Assembly (NCBI GenBank): GCA_018434355.1
Contig: JAHDPL010000012.1
Coordinates: 1-64,000, forward strand
Direction of reading: 5' to 3'
Source of the DNA: Sporomusaceae bacterium
GTDB taxonomy: Bacteria > Bacillota > Negativicutes > UBA1444
DNA length: 64,000 nucleotides
Within the stretch, counting starts at the first letter, position 1; the number at the start of each line of letters is the position of its first letter. Below, in pieces: positions 45,798 to 53,980 of the stretch. The notes under the pieces were generated by a model. That model saw only the letters and a list, made by a program, of their open reading frames with translations. It did not search any database and had not been told where the DNA came from. Position numbers and translations under genes: made by a program.

Positions 45798-47222
45798 TTA
45801 AAAACGCACCACCGTCAAATTCCATATCCATCTTTTTGCTTTTTCCTGATACTGAAAATAAGTGTTCCAACAGTGCATATTACGATAGATTGTATAGTAA
45901 TTCTCGAAAGTTCGTCCATTGGTAATATCATGACTGTTTGAATAAGCGAATCCGGTCTTCTTATCCAGTTGGATATAGATGCCGTTTACCCATTCCTGCC
46001 CAACACTAATGCTGTTATAGGCAAATGCGCTGGTATTGTTATTTGTGTAATTGTAAGCTGTCCATACAGTAACCCGCGGCGAAATCCGTTTCGACAACAT
46101 CGTATTGTAGCGATAGCTATTCTGCACCGAACCGTCGAAACTTTCCCTTAGCTGTTGCAAGCCAACGCCATTGGACCAAGTCCAAGTTTTCGATTTGTCC
46201 AGATAAATCGGATTGCGGGTGAAGTACAACAAGTAATCGTGATGCCAGCTGGTTTTCGCCGAATCTGTCCACTGTCCAATCAATGCAGAAAATCTGTATT
46301 TCCACGGTAAATTTCCTAAAGGTTTGTCGTGCCATTCGAACAGGAATTCCGGTGTCTTTTTTACCCAATTGATTGTATTATTGATGCCACCGCCAAAAAT
46401 CTGGTCCGATGTTGCCGCCACGCTGCTGTAGTCCCCGTAAGAGATGCGAAAGCTGTAATCCTTGTCAGATTTTCTCAATTCAAACGTCGGTTTAAATCCT
46501 GTATTGGTGTAATACGCTAGGTCGGTCAGTGCAGACCACGAATCCGTCAGAGGAAAGTGAAATCTTTGTTTGATCCAATAACCATCAGGATCTTGATAAC
46601 CGAAAGAAGGAAACTCTTCGTCATCATCATCTTTTAATGATTTTTGGTAAACCGGCGTTGTATAGATAACAAAGTTCTTAATCCAAACTTTCGCGTCATA
46701 AGCGATCATTTTGTCTTGCGGCCATATTACAACTTTTCGGGCTGTCACCCGATAATCCGGCGTTTTCTTTGCCGGGCAGCCGGTTGTCGTTGCATTGTAA
46801 GCAGTATACTTGCCATTTTCAAAATGGATGTTGCTGCCGGAAACAAAGTCATCGCCGCATTTTCCCTTTATATTCTCCATGCTGCCAAACTTCGCGTCAT
46901 AATTGTAGCGGATCCGCACTCCAGTGATATTGGTCAGCGGATCAATCAGCTTGGCTTTTCCATCCACCCACAGTTCTTTTTGCTTATCGTTTCCGCGCAC
47001 GATATCGGCAAAAATTTTGCTCTTCTCTTGGGTAATGATGACATTTCCTCTGGCAAATAGTTCGCCTGTCTTGTCGCTAAAATACATTTCATCCGCAACA
47101 ATTTCAATTGGTTGCGGCGGTTTTTTTTCTTTCTTCTTTCGTGGCGCAGCCTGTGCCGGCAGCGCACCGGCAAACAAGACCACAACGACTAATATTCCGG
47201 CAACAAACCTGTTTGCTTTCAC
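45798..47222 (-). CDS. lptD: LptD-like LPS-assembly outer-membrane protein
   Basis: LptD forms the outer-membrane channel that inserts LPS. A signal peptide (MKANRFVAGILVVVVLFAGALPAQA) is followed by a basic linker and an OstA/LptA-like beta-jellyroll domain (IVADEMYFSDKTGELFARGNVIIT to about residue 190). The rest is a barrel of alternating aromatic strands ending in a C-terminal phenylalanine, as outer-membrane barrels do. At 474 residues it is much shorter than the proteobacterial 750-800, so fewer strands are expected. Two cysteines lie in the periplasmic domain (GKCGDDF, TTGCPAKK). It leads into rfaE2 without a gap. Confidence 0.85.
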   Translation of the reverse strand: MKANRFVAGILVVVVLFAGALPAQAAPRKKKEKKPPQPIEIVADEMYFSDKTGELFARGNVIITQEKSKIFADIVRGNDKQKELWVDGKAKLIDPLTNITGVRIRYNYDAKFGSMENIKGKCGDDFVSGSNIHFENGKYTAYNATTTGCPAKKTPDYRVTARKVVIWPQDKMIAYDAKVWIKNFVIYTTPVYQKSLKDDDDEEFPSFGYQDPDGYWIKQRFHFPLTDSWSALTDLAYYTNTGFKPTFELRKSDKDYSFRISYGDYSSVAATSDQIFGGGINNTINWVKKTPEFLFEWHDKPLGNLPWKYRFSALIGQWTDSAKTSWHHDYLLYFTRNPIYLDKSKTWTWSNGVGLQQLRESFDGSVQNSYRYNTMLSKRISPRVTVWTAYNYTNNNTSAFAYNSISVGQEWVNGIYIQLDKKTGFAYSNSHDITNGRTFENYYTIYRNMHCWNTYFQYQEKAKRWIWNLTVVRF

Positions 47223-47240
47223 CCTATCGTCTCCCAGTTC

Positions 47241-48173
47241 TTACTTTGCTACCATACCAACGAGTTCAACATCGTTTTGTGTCTGGATATATAGCATGGT
47301 TCCCTCGGGGATTGTAATATTTTTGCCGTGGACGAACGCAGCGCCGACAACGCCGATCGGACCCAGCAAGATCATGCCGGCCACCCCCGCCCCTGCCGCC
47401 AATGCCATTGATTCGGTCTCTTTTTTTGCTTTCTCACCTAAAATCGTAGTTACTTGCGTCACATCTAGGGCTTCAACTGTATCAAAACTGATTTCCATTT
47501 TTGCATCACGACCAAAATTTTGCGCTTGGTCAACTTTTGCCAGCTTGCCCCGCCCAACAGCGCCTTTGGCAATTACTAGAACTCCAGCGGTATATACATC
47601 TTCCGCCACGGCAAACTCCACCGGATCACCCGTTTTATTTTTCTTACTGTCCAGCGGAGTAACGGTTTTAATTTTTATTAATGTATCTTTTGGTAAGTTT
47701 ACTAAGGATGCTTGCAGCTTGGCGCCGGAAAACGTGATTGTCATCAACCGGGTGATTCGCGAGTCAATCGAACCATTGCCAACTGTGCCAGCAACTGTTT
47801 TTTCCAGAGCTTCCAAACGGTTTTTTACCGCACCTTTACTAACATACTGCGTCAGGCTCCACTCCAGTGCCGACATTTTATATACCAATGATGGTTCACT
47901 TGGATTGGTTTCCCTCACATAATTGTAAATCCGCTCTACCTTGGCCATCAACGCTTCCCTACCAGGAAGTCCAAACAATTCTTTCTCCAGCTTGTTGGTT
48001 CGCTCAACCAACGATCCGGTTTGCTCCATACCAAAAACCATTTGTTCTGCAACAGTAATTTTCTCTATCGGCGTTTGCTCCAGCCGTGCAGCAAGTACCG
48101 CAGCGGGACTTATGGTCAGAGCAAATGTGCATGCGACGAATATCGCAATCCAGCGTTTAAAAAACAGTTTCAA
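47241..48173 (-). CDS. Unknown exported protein with glycine zipper
   Basis: I do not recognise a named family. A signal peptide (WIAIFVACTFALTISPAAVLA) leads to two repeats of a short helical motif (TNKLEKELFGLPGREALMAKVERIY and VKNRLEALEKTVAGTV...SRITRL). A beta-rich part follows (LPKDTLIKIKTVTPLDSKKNKTGDPVEF), then a glycine-rich hydrophobic hairpin (LAAGAGVAGMILLGPIGVVGAAF), and IPEGTMLYIQTQNDVEL at the end. It starts at TTG with GGGGG 8 bases upstream. Placed directly before lptD and cotranscribed, it may help outer-membrane assembly or anchoring (inference). Confidence 0.72.
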   Translation of the reverse strand: MKLFFKRWIAIFVACTFALTISPAAVLAARLEQTPIEKITVAEQMVFGMEQTGSLVERTNKLEKELFGLPGREALMAKVERIYNYVRETNPSEPSLVYKMSALEWSLTQYVSKGAVKNRLEALEKTVAGTVGNGSIDSRITRLMTITFSGAKLQASLVNLPKDTLIKIKTVTPLDSKKNKTGDPVEFAVAEDVYTAGVLVIAKGAVGRGKLAKVDQAQNFGRDAKMEISFDTVEALDVTQVTTILGEKAKKETESMALAAGAGVAGMILLGPIGVVGAAFVHGKNITIPEGTMLYIQTQNDVELVGMVAK

Positions 48174-48222
48174 AATTGATTCCCCCTTTAACGATATACC
48201 TTATATTTTATTCGACAATATC

Positions 48223-48253
48223 AAAAAAATTCCTGCCGCTTTGCGACAGGAAT
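48223..48253 (-). terminator. Rho-independent terminator after 48280-48723
   Basis: On the minus strand a 10-bp stem (48243-48252 with 48230-48239, one G-U pair, 3-base loop) is followed by seven T (48223-48229). It separates the small exported protein gene from the next transcription unit. Confidence 0.85.
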
Positions 48254-48279
48254 CACGATATCACATTCATAATCTCGCG

Positions 48280-48723
48280 TCAAATCCGCACGTCAATCAT
48301 CGCCGACACACCGACTCCACTGACACGACTAAAATTCACCGGCACTTTGCTGTCGATTGGAATCAGCCCTTTAATCCGAAACATGTTACCGTTGAAGCTA
48401 CTCTCCACTTGCACAACCGCTTGAACTCTATCCACCAAATTCTGAGGTCCCATCACTTGGGCTGCGCCGATATAACCGCTATTGCCAAGCACACCGACAG
48501 TGAGTATTGGCACTACTTTCGTTGCAAATTCCGGTGTTGCGTTATGCTGAGCCATCAACGTATTGATGAAACTGTTGAGTTGCGGCCCGAACTGATCAAC
48601 TAAAAGTCCGATGCCGGCAATTTTAAGAATGCCGCCAAGATTGATCGCGTCAGCAATCGGAATAGCAATCGCCGCAATCATCAAAAAGACTATGAACCCT
48701 GTTAGCAGTTTTTTCTTGTTCAC
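48280..48723 (-). CDS. Unknown small exported protein
   Basis: This 147-residue protein begins MNKKKLLTGFIVFLMIAAIAIPIADA, a signal peptide or N-anchor, followed by a glycine-rich helix (NLGGILKIAGIGLLVDQFG) and a mainly beta region (VVQVESSFNGNMFRIKGLIPIDSKVPVNF). No family is recognised. It has its own promoter and terminator between the SLH-porin and the exported protein gene. The second of two GTG codons is used because GGAGG lies 7 bases before it. The site suggests an envelope role shared across Negativicutes (inference). Confidence 0.68.
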   Translation of the reverse strand: MNKKKLLTGFIVFLMIAAIAIPIADAINLGGILKIAGIGLLVDQFGPQLNSFINTLMAQHNATPEFATKVVPILTVGVLGNSGYIGAAQVMGPQNLVDRVQAVVQVESSFNGNMFRIKGLIPIDSKVPVNFSRVSGVGVSAMIDVRI

Positions 48724-48760
48724 CACTACGCCTCCCTCGACATCGCTTAACTTTGCTTAC

Positions 48761-48810
48761 GTAGAATTTCTACTACTTTATTATAGCACATTATAAAACT
48801 CAATTAACGA
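48761..48810 (-). promoter_or_regulatory. Extended -10 promoter with overlapping palindrome
   Basis: On the minus strand TGCTATAAT gives a perfect extended -10 (TATAAT at 48780-48785). A -35 match (TTAATT) is weak. A 13-bp palindrome GTAGAA-T-TTCTAC (48761-48773) lies at the expected transcription start, about 40 bases before the coding start, and could be an operator or a 5' stabilising stem. Confidence 0.6.
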
Positions 48811-48838
48811 AAAAAAGACCCCGCCGAAGCGGGGTCTT
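48808..48838 (-). terminator. Rho-independent terminator after the SLH-porin gene
   Basis: On the minus strand AAGACCCCGC (48829-48838 complement) pairs with GCGGGGTCTT across a TTCG tetraloop and is followed by a T-run (48808-48816). It starts 16 bases after the porin stop and is the strongest terminator in the window. Confidence 0.92.
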
Positions 48839-48853
48839 GGCGAACGTCAATTC

Positions 48854-50278
48854 TTAGAAGCCGACGTTCAGTTGGAGGTAGTAGTACGGCAGGTAGCGAG
48901 CGCTGTTCATGTCGGTGCCGCCAGCCAAAGTGGTATTGTAAGTGTTATTGGTGGATACGTTTTCATAGGTGAAGCTGAGAACCGCATTTTTGCTGATGGT
49001 GTAATCAACAGTTGCGCCAAAGCCTTGCACACCATAAACGATTTGCGAAATTCCATAGGAGCTGTTGCCGAACGTACCAGAAATCCAGTTGAGATCGATA
49101 GCCCAAGGCTTGATGTTCCGGTAGTTGAGTGCGACACCCCAGCTGCCAACGACTTTGGCATCAGCAGCTTTGTAGTTCAGTTGTGCAGCCCAACCATATT
49201 TGCTGTCTGGCAGGTTCCAGGTCGAAGGCATCGCGGAGCTATTCCAGAAGTATTGAGCAGTCAAACCCCAGTCTTCGCTCAGTTTGCCTTTCATACCGAA
49301 GGTATAAACTTGGAACGGATAGCCACCATCGAAGGTAGTAGTGCCACTAAAAGCACCAGTCGTGTTGTTAAAGGTCGAAGTGTAACCAGTGAATTTGTCC
49401 GCATTGGTCGAATGGTACATGCCGAAGTTACCAGTCCAGTTTTTGCTGAACTTGTAGTTGGCATCCAAGCTAATAACCGGTTTAGCAGTGCTGCCAACGG
49501 TTTGAGGATTCATACCGGCAGTATTGTAAGAACCGAGATCGCCATAAGCAACGGAACCATAGAATTTATCAGCTGCATAGCTGAAACGGATTCCGTCATA
49601 ACCGCCGTTCGTATTGAACAGCGAGAAGGAAGTAGCCAACGGCAAACGACCTACAGCAGTCTTGAAGCTAGGATTAAAGGTCCACTCGAAGTAGCCATAA
49701 TCCCAGTATACCGGACCTTCTTGACCAGCGGTTGCATAAGTAACGCTGTTGTCATTCCAGCTGGCCATCATACGGCCATAGAAAGCGGCTTTCTCGTTTA
49801 CATCAGCTTTGGCGTAAACGCGAACGCGTTGATCCCAGCGGGTGGTCGCAACGTTGCCGGCTACGTCAAGAGCCATAGCATTGTTGGATTGAACGCGCAG
49901 ACGGCTGTCGCCCCAGAATTTGATGCTGGAAGCGTTTTTCTCGAGTTTCGCTACGCGAACACCGAGGTTGTTCAGTTCAGCTGCGAATTCAACAGCCAGT
50001 TTGTCGATGAGGGCTTTCATTTGGGCATCGGCTTTGTCAGCGCGAGCCATGGCTTTAGCGGTAGCTTGAGCCATTTCATAACGGCTGGCAAGACGCTCGC
50101 CACGATAGGTGCCGTCGCCGTAACCGTCAAGGATACCAGCTTTGGCCAACTTGCTTACTGCGTCGTATGCCCAGTGTTTCGCGGGAACATCAACGAAAGG
50201 ATTGGCAGCTGCGAATGCGGTGCCGGCGATGCCGAGCACGAAAACCAGCGCGAGAGCAACGATAAGATTCTTTTTCAT
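48854..50278 (-). CDS. SLH-domain outer-membrane porin (OmpM-like)
   Basis: The porin of Negativicutes anchors the outer membrane by binding peptidoglycan-linked polymers with its SLH domain and forms a barrel channel. Residues 1-24 are a signal peptide (MKKNLIVALALVFVLGIAGTAFA). Residues about 26-80 are one SLH domain (PFVDVPAKHWAYDAVSKLAK, GILDGYGDGTYRGERLASRYEMA). A short coiled-coil follows (MKALIDKLAVEFAAELNNLGVRVAKLEKN). The barrel (about 120-474) ends YYLQLNVGF. ATG 50278 was chosen as GGAGG lies 7 bases upstream. It is monocistronic, with a 270-bp leader and a strong terminator, as expected for an abundant protein. Confidence 0.94.
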   Translation of the reverse strand: MKKNLIVALALVFVLGIAGTAFAAANPFVDVPAKHWAYDAVSKLAKAGILDGYGDGTYRGERLASRYEMAQATAKAMARADKADAQMKALIDKLAVEFAAELNNLGVRVAKLEKNASSIKFWGDSRLRVQSNNAMALDVAGNVATTRWDQRVRVYAKADVNEKAAFYGRMMASWNDNSVTYATAGQEGPVYWDYGYFEWTFNPSFKTAVGRLPLATSFSLFNTNGGYDGIRFSYAADKFYGSVAYGDLGSYNTAGMNPQTVGSTAKPVISLDANYKFSKNWTGNFGMYHSTNADKFTGYTSTFNNTTGAFSGTTTFDGGYPFQVYTFGMKGKLSEDWGLTAQYFWNSSAMPSTWNLPDSKYGWAAQLNYKAADAKVVGSWGVALNYRNIKPWAIDLNWISGTFGNSSYGISQIVYGVQGFGATVDYTISKNAVLSFTYENVSTNNTYNTTLAGGTDMNSARYLPYYYLQLNVGF

Positions 50279-50548
50279 TCTGTTTCCTCCCATAGGTTTT
50301 ATTTTTTGATGGTCCCTATGGCAGGCAGAATAACAGATGAGTGTCCATGTTTCCTCTTCCATATTCTCCTGTCAAAGAGCCCATATCTTCACACCTACTT
50401 CAGACAACGATCCGGGACCTATGAGTACACCTCCTTTCTTCCCCGACGACGCCCTTCGGTGGTCAGACCACTGAAAATGCCCAGTGCATTTCACTTTATT
50501 ATGTATTCAACGTAAGATTTTTAATTCCTGCTTGATTTCAAAAATATC
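50279..50548 (-). promoter_or_regulatory. Long upstream region of the porin gene with a 17-bp palindrome
   Basis: This 270-bp gap holds no convincing gene. A near-perfect palindrome CGGTGGTC-A-GACCACTG lies at 50457-50473. AT-rich stretches with -10-like CATAAT (about 50502-50507) occur upstream of it, and TTGACA is present near 50374-50379. I cannot choose between the promoter candidates. A further GGAGG-like purine run (AAAGGAGGTG) near 50431 is not followed by a good start. Confidence 0.35.
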
Positions 50549-50977
50549 TCACATTTTTTTTGTATCTCGGTCAAAATAGCGTTCCGCAAGTATTATAGCA
50601 GCAAAATCATCAATCGCGCAAGGGGGGATCAATAATCCGTGCGGCAAAAGATTTCGCCAGCCCCGCGGTGGATTCGCTTGCCAGTAACGCCCACGTGCTT
50701 CTTGCGTCGAATTATGTTCATCCACGGTGACAATTGACTCAACTTGGCTTTCACTCTGCAGCAACGCCAAGCTTTCAAGGACCTGTTTGCTGGCCGTTTT
50801 ATTGCCGACAATAACTACCGGGCAAGAAAATTGCTTGCTCCACTGTTCCACGCATAGAACCAATTGTCGAGTGGATACGATAGAGCGTTGCAACACCCCT
50901 TGGGTTCGGTCAACCACTGCAATTCCACATTTGTCTCTTCCTGGATCGATTGCCAGGACTCGCTCGGGATATCTCAT
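50549..50977 (-). CDS. YqgF/RuvC-like RNase H-fold protein
   Basis: The protein has the RNase H fold of the YqgF (RuvX) and RuvC group. VLAIDPGRDKCGIAVVD (D11 as the first metal ligand), the SIVTVDEHNSTQEARGRYW segment (D86/E87) like the YqgF DERxST, and AIDDFAAIILAERYF (D123/D124) near the end are present. In annotated Negativicutes genomes such a gene is often called pre-16S rRNA-processing nuclease YqgF. It is not the standard cytoplasmic ruvX because the sequence spacing differs, and its place in the envelope cluster is odd. It overlaps the DUF3084 gene by ATGA. Confidence 0.82.
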   Translation of the reverse strand: MRYPERVLAIDPGRDKCGIAVVDRTQGVLQRSIVSTRQLVLCVEQWSKQFSCPVVIVGNKTASKQVLESLALLQSESQVESIVTVDEHNSTQEARGRYWQANPPRGWRNLLPHGLLIPPCAIDDFAAIILAERYFDRDTKKM

Positions 50978-52122
50978 AAAGCGGAATTTAGCGGCGAGCT
51001 CGTTGCAGATCGGATTTGGATATCAATGAGTAGCGGTCCGGCCGAAAAGATTTCTTCCACCGTAACGGCAGAAATTTCCACTGGACCTTTTAGTTTTCGC
51101 AACTGATTCAATGCGCCAAAATACTGTTCCATCGAAACCGCGCCGACTGTCCCTTGCAACGGGTCAGGAATGATGCCTTTTTGCACAGCCATTTCATTAA
51201 CGCGCCGCAAGAAAATGGCGAGTATTTGTTCTGCTTCTTTTGCATCTCCGCTATAGCCAATTCGATCACTCAGCACAATAGCGCCTTTTTCAAAAACCAG
51301 TCGATTGGGAAATACTTCGAATTGACCAATGACCGGTTCTCCCACAACAACGTTGCCGGCGGATAAAAGCCTGAGCACGATTGCTTCCGGTCGTGATGCC
51401 AGGAAATTAATCACTTCTTCGGCATGGGTTTTCGGAATAAAAATCAAATCCAGTTTCGCATCTTGGATCTGAAACCGATCTCTCAGTCTTTGGTTGGCCG
51501 TTTGCATATAGTCCGTCAACCGTTTTTCGACTTCAGCTGCTGTTCCGCCTCCCTGCATCACATTTACAGCCAACACTTCGCCCGCCCGCAGCACAATAGC
51601 GCCCTCCCGGACAGTCACGATGCCTTTGCGCAGATTCGCCGTCAGTTCATTCAAACGATCAATATCTTTCTGCAAGTCTGCCTTGGCTACATTCAATTCG
51701 GCCAGGCGCTGCTCCAGCGCCTGCTTGTTGCCCTGCAACGACTGCAGTTCGCGCGTGATGGCGGTAAGTCTGGCAGTCGTCGCCGCAAATTCCTGGTTTT
51801 GTTTGTCAATCTCCGCTCGCGCCTTGACCAACTCGCGATTTTTTTGTTCTACTGCGACCGACAGTTGATTTGTCTGCGTTTTTAGCGCTTCCATGCCAAA
51901 CAATGCAGTACGTACATCATAGGAAATCACCGTCAACACCCCCATGGTGGCGCCGGCAATTAAAACTCCTGTCAAAATAGTGATGATGATCGAGGTGTAA
52001 CGCGGTCGCAATCCCCACAGCGTCATCCGCCGTTTGCCGACCCGCGTACCGATGCGATCGCCAAAAAACGCGATAATGCCGCCGGTGATGACAATGATGA
52101 AAATCAAGCTCAGACCAAACAT
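50974..52122 (-). CDS. DUF3084-domain membrane protein with coiled coil
   Basis: The protein has two N-terminal membrane helices (LSLIFIIVITGGIIAFFGDRIG and IIITILTGVLIAGATMGVLTV) separated by GTRVGKRRMTLWGLRPRYT, which is the DUF3084 signature. A coiled coil of about 100 residues follows (QTNQLSVAVEQKNRELVKARAEIDKQ up to about 175). The C-terminal domain contains VREGAIVLRAGEVLAVNVMQGG and RLVFEKGAIVLSDRIGYSG. DUF3084 proteins are known from cyanobacteria and diderm Firmicutes, with no established function. The location between porin and Lpt genes suggests an envelope-spanning scaffold (inference). Confidence 0.85.
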   Translation of the reverse strand: MFGLSLIFIIVITGGIIAFFGDRIGTRVGKRRMTLWGLRPRYTSIIITILTGVLIAGATMGVLTVISYDVRTALFGMEALKTQTNQLSVAVEQKNRELVKARAEIDKQNQEFAATTARLTAITRELQSLQGNKQALEQRLAELNVAKADLQKDIDRLNELTANLRKGIVTVREGAIVLRAGEVLAVNVMQGGGTAAEVEKRLTDYMQTANQRLRDRFQIQDAKLDLIFIPKTHAEEVINFLASRPEAIVLRLLSAGNVVVGEPVIGQFEVFPNRLVFEKGAIVLSDRIGYSGDAKEAEQILAIFLRRVNEMAVQKGIIPDPLQGTVGAVSMEQYFGALNQLRKLKGPVEISAVTVEEIFSAGPLLIDIQIRSATSSPLNSAL

Positions 52123-52147
52123 GCGCCGCTCCTTTTCACTGCTTCAA

Positions 52148-53236
52148 TTATTTTGCCGCGCGATGCACCAGATACAATCCTACCGCCAAACCCAATGCGT
52201 TAGGAATCCACACGGCGATCACCGCTGGTAGCGTGCCGCCTTGACCGAGCGCCATCGTCATGCTCATGATCGCATAATAAGCAAATATGACAATGACACT
52301 GATGCCAAGGCCGATTGAGGAGCTGGATCGTTGCCGCTGGATTCCCAGCGGGACGCCGATCAGTGAAAAGATAAAGCAGGCAAACGGCACGGCGATCCGT
52401 TGATGCAACTCCACCTCAAAGAAGCCGGTACGCACTTGCTCCCGCTTTAGGATCGAGATATGTTGCTTCAGTTCGCGAATCGTCATTTCTTCCGGTCGCT
52501 TCTGATCACGGGCGATGGTTTCCGGCGCTTTTTCGACCGGCATCGCCTGCTCGGCAAATTTCATCGTCCGTTCCACTTTGCCATCTTCGGTCATGTCATA
52601 GATGATACCGTTCAACATGGTCCAGCCGCCGTCTTTCCACAGCGCCTTCTCGGCATTCTCGATTCGCACCAGCTTGTCCTGTTCGTATTCCTGCACAGTA
52701 ACGCCCATCATCATGCTGAGGTCTTCGTCAAATCGGCGGGCATAAGTCAAACGTTCCAGTTTCCCGGACGAAATATCTTTGATTACGATATGTTCCTGTG
52801 ATTTGGGCCTGGTATTCTTCATGATTTCATAGTGCACGATATAGGAATAGGCCGCATTGGCCCGCGGCACCAAAATCTCATTGAACGCCATCGAAAAAAC
52901 ACTAACGCCAAAGGCAACCAAAAACACCGGCGCAGCCAACCGGTAAAAGCTGAGTCCGCCGCACTTCATCGCCACAATTTCACTAGAGCTGGACAACCGA
53001 CCGAACGACATCAGTGATGCGAGCAACATCGCCATCGGAAATGTCAGCGCGATGATTCCCGGCAAACTGAAGGCCAGCAGTTTGGCGCAGGTCCATAGTG
53101 ACGCACCGTATTGGCTGATGTACTGGGCGATGCGGAACAATGGTCCGGTACCGACCAGTATGCTGGCAAATACGCAGATGCCAAAGAAAAACGGTCCCAA
53201 TAGTTCTTTTAGGATATAACGGTCAAGAATTCGCAT
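52148..53236 (-). CDS. LptF/LptG-family LPS export permease
   Basis: This is the membrane subunit of the LptB2FG ABC complex, which lifts LPS out of the inner membrane to LptC. It has six membrane helices: three N-terminal (LKELLGPFFFGICVFASILVG, ILAFSLPGIIALTFPMAMLLASL) and three C-terminal (VPFACFIFSLIGVPLGIQ and later). A periplasmic beta-jellyroll lies between them. MAMLLASLMSFGRLSSSSEIVAMKCGG is the coupling region for the ATPase. Only one such gene is in the window, and which of LptF and LptG it corresponds to cannot be said. Confidence 0.92.
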   Translation of the reverse strand: MRILDRYILKELLGPFFFGICVFASILVGTGPLFRIAQYISQYGASLWTCAKLLAFSLPGIIALTFPMAMLLASLMSFGRLSSSSEIVAMKCGGLSFYRLAAPVFLVAFGVSVFSMAFNEILVPRANAAYSYIVHYEIMKNTRPKSQEHIVIKDISSGKLERLTYARRFDEDLSMMMGVTVQEYEQDKLVRIENAEKALWKDGGWTMLNGIIYDMTEDGKVERTMKFAEQAMPVEKAPETIARDQKRPEEMTIRELKQHISILKREQVRTGFFEVELHQRIAVPFACFIFSLIGVPLGIQRQRSSSSIGLGISVIVIFAYYAIMSMTMALGQGGTLPAVIAVWIPNALGLAVGLYLVHRAAK

Positions 53237-53257
53237 CGATTACTCCTTGCTTTGGCA

Positions 53258-53980
53258 TTACAGGTAAAACTTGTCGCCGAGATAAAACTTGCGGGCAATT
53301 TCACTATCGATGATCGTCTGACTGTCGCCGGCGATCAAGACCTCGCCTTCGTTGACAATGTAAGCGTGGTCGACGATAGCCAGCGTTTCCCGCACGTTGT
53401 GGTCGGTAATCAATACGCCGATCCCCCGTTTGGCCAGGTAACCGATCATGTCCTGCAATTCGCCCAGCGAGATCGGATCGATGCCGGTAAACGGCTCATC
53501 CAGTAGTAAAAAGTTAGGATCTGTCACCAAAGCCCGGGCGATTTCAACCCTGCGGCGTTCGCCACCCGATAGCTCGATTCCTTTGCGCTTCCGCACATGG
53601 CTGATACGAAACTCTTCCATCAGACTTTCGGTTTTTTCCCGTCGCTCGGTTCGCGTCAAGGCAGTCGTCTCCAACATCGCCAACAGATTGTCCTCGACAG
53701 TCAGTTTGCGAAATACCGAAGGTTCCTGCGGCAGATAGCCGATGCCAAAACCGGAACGCCGATACATCGGCATATTGGTGACATTGATTCCGTCGATGCT
53801 TACCGAACCGCCGTCCGGACTGACCAGCCCGACAATCATGTAAAAAGTGGTCGTCTTGCCGGCGCCGTTTGGCCCAAGCAAACCAACGACCGTGCCGCGA
53901 TCGACCCGGACGCTGATCCCTTTTACCACTTCGCGGCCTTTATAGGCTTTTTTCAATCCCTGTGTCTCGATAAACATCAA
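53258..53980 (-). CDS. lptB: LPS export ABC transporter ATPase
   Basis: LptB drives LPS extraction with the LptF/G permease. Walker A is GPNGAGKTT (residues 36-44), the Q-loop is YLPQEPSVFRKLTVEDN, the signature LSGGERRRVEIARAL, Walker B NFLLLDEPFTGIDPI and the switch DHNV. GSVSIDGINVTNMPMYRRSGFGIGYLPQE is characteristic of LptB among ABC ATPases. At 240 residues it is normal. Its start overlaps the lptA stop by ATGA. Confidence 0.96.
   Translation of the reverse strand: MMFIETQGLKKAYKGREVVKGISVRVDRGTVVGLLGPNGAGKTTTFYMIVGLVSPDGGSVSIDGINVTNMPMYRRSGFGIGYLPQEPSVFRKLTVEDNLLAMLETTALTRTERREKTESLMEEFRISHVRKRKGIELSGGERRRVEIARALVTDPNFLLLDEPFTGIDPISLGELQDMIGYLAKRGIGVLITDHNVRETLAIVDHAYIVNEGEVLIAGDSQTIIDSEIARKFYLGDKFYL

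Noticed and set aside
46924-47922. 332-codon plus-strand frame opposite lptD and the exported protein gene
   Set aside because: Serine/threonine-rich shadow frame crossing two real genes with signal peptides on the other strand.
48872-50515. 547-codon open frame on the plus strand opposite the porin gene
   Set aside because: It is an antisense shadow: no ribosome site, low-complexity composition, and the minus strand encodes a clear signal peptide, SLH domain and barrel.
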